From: Hymenobacter sp. APR13
GTDB lineage: Bacteria > Bacteroidota > Bacteroidia > Cytophagales > Hymenobacteraceae
Length of the DNA stretch: 64,000 nucleotides
Assembly: GCF_000737515.1 (NCBI RefSeq)
Contig: NZ_CP006587.1
Location: 372,001 to 436,000, forward strand
Reading direction: 5' to 3'
Of the stretch, positions 60,301-64,000 are shown in pieces. The notes under the pieces were generated by a model, which was not told where the DNA came from, ran no database searches, and saw nothing but the letters and a program-made list of their open reading frames with translations. The translations under genes were made by a program, and so were the position numbers. Numbering within the stretch: position 1 is the first letter of the stretch; the number at the start of each line of letters is the position of its first letter.

Positions 60301-60542
60301 CATATGTGCGCCTCAAGAACCTGACGCTGGCCTACGGCCTGCCGCAGAGCGTGCTGCAGAAGTCCGGCATCAGCGGCGTGCGCGTCTACGTGACGGGCCA
60401 GAACCTGCTCACTTGGACCGACTACTCCGGCTATGACCCCGAAGTAAGCGCCGACCCCTTCTCCAGCACTGGCTTCGGCCGCGACCTGGGCGTGTATCCG
60501 CAGGCCCGCACCTACACGGTAGGTCTGAACGCCACTTTCTAA
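57327..60542 (+). CDS. SusC/RagA family TonB-linked outer membrane protein
   Basis: 1071 residues. A signal region is followed by a CarboxypepD_reg-like domain (GRVVDAKGEALPGVTVVVEG), a TonB-box-like stretch (NEVVVVGYGTQTRQELT), the plug with VRIRGNSSVSLSNSPLYVID and the SusC beta barrel to the C-terminal TYTVGLNATF. It imports oligosaccharides with the SusD partner 13 nt downstream, powered by TonB. Confidence 0.95.
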   Translation: MSFPLQSPQGNRPFRRLLLTPAVGSLLLTGLAAAQPGAALAYAPTLPAPTAGKDLTAAFNGPVSGRVVDAKGEALPGVTVVVEGTTLGSATDANGNYTIPNVPAGPHTLVISSIGFTTVRLPITVVDGQTTQVAAATLAENTQALNEVVVVGYGTQTRQELTTAVSSVGARQIERQTVAGFDQALQGQTPGVQVTSPSGAPGAGINVRIRGNSSVSLSNSPLYVIDGVPVLPSYNRELGGLSNQSPNPLNALNPSDIESIDVLKDGAAAAIYGVRASNGVVVITTKRGKAGKAQVGLSMYYGQQQLRKKLDVLNARQFAEYYNEALINGGRTAAYPDLNNLPANTDWQDEVYRTAAIQNYQLNVSGGSDKTRYYVSGGYFKQDGIFRNSGFDRFSFRINLDQEVSKRFRIGTNLNLSRTNNNGSVRSERGSGNGGTVLGTITQIPTLPVRNADGTYATNPFNSSFDNPVGNLLETRNKALIYQAIGNIYGELDILDNLQFRSSLGIDFRSQVENEYVTREYPGNRQTSTPDPATLGQARTGTDQQVIWLNENTLTYNLTLGEKSRLTLLAGQSVQASNRFTSNARATGFPSNAVPYLFAGTANRSVSSFESEWALLSAFGRAIYNYDDRYLATVSFRADGSSRFAKNKRFGYFPAVSAGWNISKESFFPQIDAINSLKLRASYGENGNQEIGDYVRFSTYGSGFGYQGNGSISGGIAPERIGNADVSWEVTKQTNLGLDLSLLEDRLTFNADLYRKRSTDLLFEVPLPLSTGAQTLNIIQNLGEVENKGLELGLNTVNVRAEDNGFAWSTNLNFTLNRGKVINIGTVRNEQGQESGRQIINDYNIVRNGSPLGTFYGLKADGIFQTDAEARAQNPNARAGDQRFADLNGDGRINDQDRTVIGNANPNSIAGVTNTFSFKGLELSVFFQGSFGNDIYNENRRTTEGMSQALNQTTRVLNRWTPTNTNTDVPRAVFGDPAGNNQVSSRFIEDGSYVRLKNLTLAYGLPQSVLQKSGISGVRVYVTGQNLLTWTDYSGYDPEVSADPFSSTGFGRDLGVYPQARTYTVGLNATF

Positions 60543-60555
60543 CCGACTCCCACTC

Positions 60556-62058
60556 ATGAAAAAGATACTGTACCCTATTCTGGCGGCCCTGCTGGTTACG
60601 ACCAGCTGCGACATCCTCGACAAGGAGCCGCTGCCCAGCGTCACGCCCGTCAACTTTTTTCAGAACGCCGACGACGCCGAGGCCGGCATTTCGGCCGCCT
60701 ACGACGCCCTGCAGCAGGAAGGCACCTACGGCCTGGATTTGATTGCCGTGGGCGAAATGCCGACCGACAACGCTAGCAGCACCAACGGCGACGTGACCGA
60801 TCTGGACCGCTTCACGTGGCGCCCCACCACCAAGCAGGTGCGCACCGTGTACACGGCCTCCTACATCGGCATCAACCGCGCTAACGCTGTGCTGAAGTAC
60901 GTGCCCACCATCACGATGCCGGAAGCCCGCCGCAACCAGATTCTGGGCGAGGCCCGCTTCCTGCGCGCCCTGCACTACTTCAACCTGGTGCGCCTCTACG
61001 GCGGCGTGCCGCTGCGCCTGGAGCCCACCGAAACCGGCGACCCGGCCGTGCTGAACCTGAGCCGCGCCAGCGCCGACCAGGTGTACGCGCAGATTGTGGA
61101 CGACCTCACGCAGGCCGCCGAGCTGGCCCCAACGGGCAATGCCACGGCCCGCACCCGCGCCACGCGCGGCTCGGTGAACGGCCTGCTGGCCCGCGTGCAA
61201 CTCACGCAGCGCAACTGGGCCGCGGCCGGCACTGCGGCCGCGCAGGTGGTATCCAGCGGCTTCTACGGCCTCGAAAGCACGCCCAAAGCCCTGTATCCGG
61301 CCAACAACCGCCGCGAGTCGGTGTTTGAGGTGCAGTTTGCGGGAGCTGACGACGGGGGCAACATCTTCCCCGACGTGGCCTTGCCCGCGCCGCCCGCTAC
61401 TTTCTCGTTTCCGAAGTTCAACATCCCTACGCCTGAGCTGCTGGGTGGCGGCCCCAACGGCGCCGACACCACCACCTACGCCCCCAACAACCCGCAGCAG
61501 CGCCGCACCGACCTGCGCTGGGCCTATATCGGCAACGTGACGGGCGGCCGCGACCATGTGAGCTACGTAGACGGCGGCCCTGGCACCGGCAACGACGACG
61601 GCCCCTTCGTGTACAAGTGGCCCGGCAACCCCAACAGCTTCAACTCCGCCGACAACACCTACGTCATCCGCTACGCCGATGTGCTGCTGATGCAGGCCGA
61701 AGCTGCCAACGAACAGGGCCAGACGGCTGCTGCGCTGCCGCCCCTCAACCAAGTACGGACCCGCGCCGGGCTGGCGGCACTCACGGCTGCCTCGCCGGAA
61801 GCCGCCAGCCAGGCCACGCTGCGCAACGAAATCGACCGGCAGCGCCGACTGGAGCTGGCCTTCGAGGGCGAGCGGTGGTTTGACTTGCTGCGCTACACCC
61901 GCCACGAAGCCGCCCAGTCCGGCGTCAACCACCCCAAGGATGCCCTCGACGCCATCCAGGAGAAGCTGACCCGCCGCGACGTGAACTACCTGCTGCTGCC
62001 CATTCCGCAGCAGGAAACCAACACCAACCCCAACGTAACCCAGAACCCGGGGTACTAA
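60556..62058 (+). CDS. RagB/SusD family nutrient-binding outer membrane lipoprotein
   Basis: 500 residues. Lipoprotein signal MKKILYPILAALLVTTSC, then DILDKEPLPSVTPVNFFQN, the SusD N-terminal pattern, the TPR-like region GEARFLRALHYFNLVRLYG and C-terminal FEGERWFDLLRYTRHEA. It caps the SusC barrel and binds the glycan at the cell surface. Confidence 0.95.
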   Translation: MKKILYPILAALLVTTSCDILDKEPLPSVTPVNFFQNADDAEAGISAAYDALQQEGTYGLDLIAVGEMPTDNASSTNGDVTDLDRFTWRPTTKQVRTVYTASYIGINRANAVLKYVPTITMPEARRNQILGEARFLRALHYFNLVRLYGGVPLRLEPTETGDPAVLNLSRASADQVYAQIVDDLTQAAELAPTGNATARTRATRGSVNGLLARVQLTQRNWAAAGTAAAQVVSSGFYGLESTPKALYPANNRRESVFEVQFAGADDGGNIFPDVALPAPPATFSFPKFNIPTPELLGGGPNGADTTTYAPNNPQQRRTDLRWAYIGNVTGGRDHVSYVDGGPGTGNDDGPFVYKWPGNPNSFNSADNTYVIRYADVLLMQAEAANEQGQTAAALPPLNQVRTRAGLAALTAASPEAASQATLRNEIDRQRRLELAFEGERWFDLLRYTRHEAAQSGVNHPKDALDAIQEKLTRRDVNYLLLPIPQQETNTNPNVTQNPGY

Positions 62059-62345
62059 CAGCAGGGCTGCCGCTGTCATGCCGACGAAAAAAGGAGCCTG
62101 GTTGAATCTGCTGAACGACCCTGGTATGGCTTCAATTTTCGGCGGAAGGCAGCGGTAGCTTCCTGTGCTCGGGGCGCTGCAACGCCCCGGGACAAGCTGC
62201 GCGGTCCGGCGCATTTCCGGCCAACAGGAACCAGGGCCGGTTTCGTGGGGGGACACCTCGGAATCGGCCCTCGGGGCCTGGGCTGGCGGCGGAAGCCGCT
62301 GGGCCTGGCTGCCACTCCTGCCCTTTTCTGCTTTTCCGACTTGCT
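62059..62345. other. Gap between SusD and GH30 genes
   Basis: 287 bp with the dispersed-repeat-like GTCATGCCGACGAAAAAAGG near 62077 and a GC hairpin CGGGGCG-CTGCAA-CGCCCCGG (about 62170-62192). No gene is seen. The hairpin may reduce readthrough into the enzyme gene. Confidence 0.4.
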
Positions 62346-63782
62346 ATGATTTCCACTTTCCGATCTACCAGCTTTTCGCTGCTGCTGCTGCTGGGCCTCG
62401 GCGCAGGCTGCCAGCGGCCACCCCAGGCCAGCACCGCCCCGGCTCCGGCCAGCACCAGCCGTTCGGCCGCATTCTGGCTCACCACTCCCGATAAATCGGC
62501 TTTGTTTCAGCTGCAGCCGGCGCCCACCTGGAGCGCCAGCCCGGCTGCCGGGGCGGTTATTGAAGTCGATGACAGCCAGACCTTTCAGCCGATTGACGGC
62601 TTCGGGTACTGCCTGACGGGCGGCAGCGCCGAGCTGCTACACCGCATGGATGCACCCAAACGCGCCGCGTTGCTGCAGGAGCTGTTCGGCACCACCGGCA
62701 ACGCTATTGGCGTCAGCTACTTACGCCTGAGCATTGGGGCTTCCGACCTCGATGCCCAGGTTTTCAGCTACGACGACCTGCCCGCCGGCCAGACCGACCC
62801 TACCCTCGCTAAGTTCAGCCTCGCCCCCGACCGGGCCCACCTGCTGCCCATCCTGAAGGAGATTCTGGCCATCAACCCGGCCATCAAGCTGCTCGGCTCG
62901 CCCTGGTCGCCGCCGACCTGGATGAAAACCAACGGCAACTCCAAAGGCGGCTCGCTGAAGCCTGAGTTTTACGACGCCTACGCCCGCTACTTCGTGAAAT
63001 ACGTGCAGCAGATGAAGGCTGAGGGCGTGCGGATTGACGCCATTACCATCCAGAACGAGCCTTTGCACCCCGGCAACAACCCCAGCTTGCTGATGCTGGC
63101 CGAGCAGCAGGCCGAGTTCGTGAAGAAGCACCTCGGCCCCACATTCAAAGCGGCAAAGCTGGACACCAAAATCATCGTCTACGACCACAACGCCGACCGG
63201 CCCGACTACCCGATTACCATCCTCAACGACCCCGAGGCCAAGCAGTACGTGGACGGCTCGGCGTTTCACCTCTACGCCGGCCCCATTGAGGCCCTGAGCC
63301 AGGTGCACGACGCCCACCCCGACAAGAACCTGTACTTCACGGAGCAGTGGGTAGGCTCGAAGAGCAACTTCTCGGAAAACCTGCCCTGGCACGTGCGCAC
63401 GCTCATCATTGGAGGCACGCGCAACTGGGCCCGCACGGTGCTGGAGTGGAACCTGGCCGCCGATCCGCAGCAGAACCCGCACACGCCCGGCGGCTGTACC
63501 GAGTGCCGCGGCGCCCTCACGCTGGACGGCAACACCGTCAGCCGCGAAGATGCTTACTACATCATTGCGCACGCCAGCAAGTTTGTGCGGCCCGGTTCGG
63601 TGCGCATTGGCTCTAGTGTAACCGGCAAGCTGGCCAACGTGGCCTTCAAGGCGCCCAACGGCGACCGGGTGCTGATTGTGCAGAACGACAACCCCACCGC
63701 CCAAACCTTCAGCGTGCGCCACGCCGGCCGCACGTTTGCCTCCACCCTGGCCCCCGGCGCCGTGGGCACCTATGTGTGGTAG
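62346..63782 (+). CDS. Glycoside hydrolase family 30 (beta-glucanase/glucosylceramidase-like) lipoprotein
   Basis: 478 residues. Lipoprotein signal SFSLLLLLGLGAGC. The (beta/alpha)8 domain has FQPIDGFGYCLTGGSAELL, LLGSPWSPPTWMKTN, acid/base Glu238 (ITIQNEPLHP) and nucleophile Glu333 (YFTEQWVG); the C-terminal beta domain carries KFVRPGSVRIGSS. The stretch NPHTPGGCTECRGALTLDG recalls the GH30 subfamily of beta-1,6-glucanases, so beta-1,6-glucan is a candidate substrate. It acts at the cell surface or in the periplasm. Confidence 0.92.
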   Translation: MISTFRSTSFSLLLLLGLGAGCQRPPQASTAPAPASTSRSAAFWLTTPDKSALFQLQPAPTWSASPAAGAVIEVDDSQTFQPIDGFGYCLTGGSAELLHRMDAPKRAALLQELFGTTGNAIGVSYLRLSIGASDLDAQVFSYDDLPAGQTDPTLAKFSLAPDRAHLLPILKEILAINPAIKLLGSPWSPPTWMKTNGNSKGGSLKPEFYDAYARYFVKYVQQMKAEGVRIDAITIQNEPLHPGNNPSLLMLAEQQAEFVKKHLGPTFKAAKLDTKIIVYDHNADRPDYPITILNDPEAKQYVDGSAFHLYAGPIEALSQVHDAHPDKNLYFTEQWVGSKSNFSENLPWHVRTLIIGGTRNWARTVLEWNLAADPQQNPHTPGGCTECRGALTLDGNTVSREDAYYIIAHASKFVRPGSVRIGSSVTGKLANVAFKAPNGDRVLIVQNDNPTAQTFSVRHAGRTFASTLAPGAVGTYVW

Positions 63783-63825
63783 AATTCTGACTTGAAACTA
63801 CTTACACCAACCTTTCTTAATTCCC

Positions 63826-64000
63826 ATGAAAAACCTATTTACCCTTTCTGCCACCGTAGCCTTGGCGGCCACGGCACTGAGCGCCCAGGCGCAGTTCACG
63901 GTTGATGGTACGCTGGCGCCCGCCGAGGTGGGCACCGGCGTAGGCAAATACCAATTGGTGGGCACGTACACCAACTCGCACTCGGTAGCCGACCGGGGCC
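63826..64000 (+). CDS. Exported protein of the PUL, partial at right edge
   Basis: 58 codons are visible. A signal peptide (MKNLFTLSATVALAATALSA, cut near AQA-QF) is followed by FTVDGTLAPAEVGTGVGKYQ, resembling the start of CBM9-like or surface glycan-binding proteins in Hymenobacter-type PULs. The gene continues beyond the window, so its family is open. Confidence 0.6.
   Translation, partial: MKNLFTLSATVALAATALSAQAQFTVDGTLAPAEVGTGVGKYQLVGTYTNSHSVADRG

Overview
The window looks like chromosomal DNA of a high-GC member of the Bacteroidota, most likely Hymenobacter or a close relative. The reasons are a SusC/SusD pair with a hybrid two-component regulator, a type IX secretion sorting domain, promoters of the Bacteroidota type (TAnnTTTG at -7, TTG near -33), GC-rich codon use, and many short intergenic inverted repeats. 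No database search was possible; family names come from motifs and gene order.

Region 1 (1-10823, all minus strand) makes surface polysaccharide. A polyprenyl glycosylphosphotransferase and a WecG/TagA glycosyltransferase precede a seven-gene operon: glucose-1-phosphate cytidylyltransferase (rfbF), an SDR epimerase, rfbC, a homoserine-dehydrogenase-like oxidoreductase, a sugar C-methyltransferase, a DUF4910 aminopeptidase-like protein and a class III aminotransferase that runs off the left edge. Together they suggest a CDP-activated, branched deoxy (perhaps amino) sugar.

Region 2 (about 11.3-26.4 kb) is a redox and regulator island: four AraC regulators, one intact and one broken Crp/Fnr gene, an HxlR regulator, and SDR, MDR and flavin enzymes plus two ABM-domain proteins. 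Several promoters carry readable operators. The best is TTGCCA-TT-TGGCAA, found three times (one copy with a mismatch), each exactly 22 nt upstream of a -7 box. A tRNA-Ile2(CAU) closes the region.

Region 3 (26.6-37.7 kb) holds a HAD hydrolase, a site-2 protease, an unknown membrane protein whose stop codon is the target of an IS5-type element, pgk with an apparent one-base frameshift, a tandem-fused double D-Ala-D-Ala ligase bracketed by REP/BIME-like repeats, a PASTA protein, a T9SS cargo protein and a rhodanese.

Region 4 (37.8-41.0 kb) is a probable electrophile and peroxide defence cluster: OhrR-like MarR, Ohr, MDR reductase, ABM protein and DJ-1/PfpI protein. Region 5 (41.2-52.3 kb) has recQ, a conserved protein of uncertain role, a LolD-type ATPase, a GH113-like glycosidase, sucC, a second Ohr, tRNA-Arg(CCG), and copper genes (copA with a 55-residue membrane protein, divergent from a DUF305 lipoprotein).

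Region 6 (52.4-64 kb) is a polysaccharide utilization locus after a DUF4239-like protein: a hybrid two-component regulator with a sugar-binding domain, a PfkB kinase, SusC, SusD, a GH30 enzyme and the start of another exported protein.
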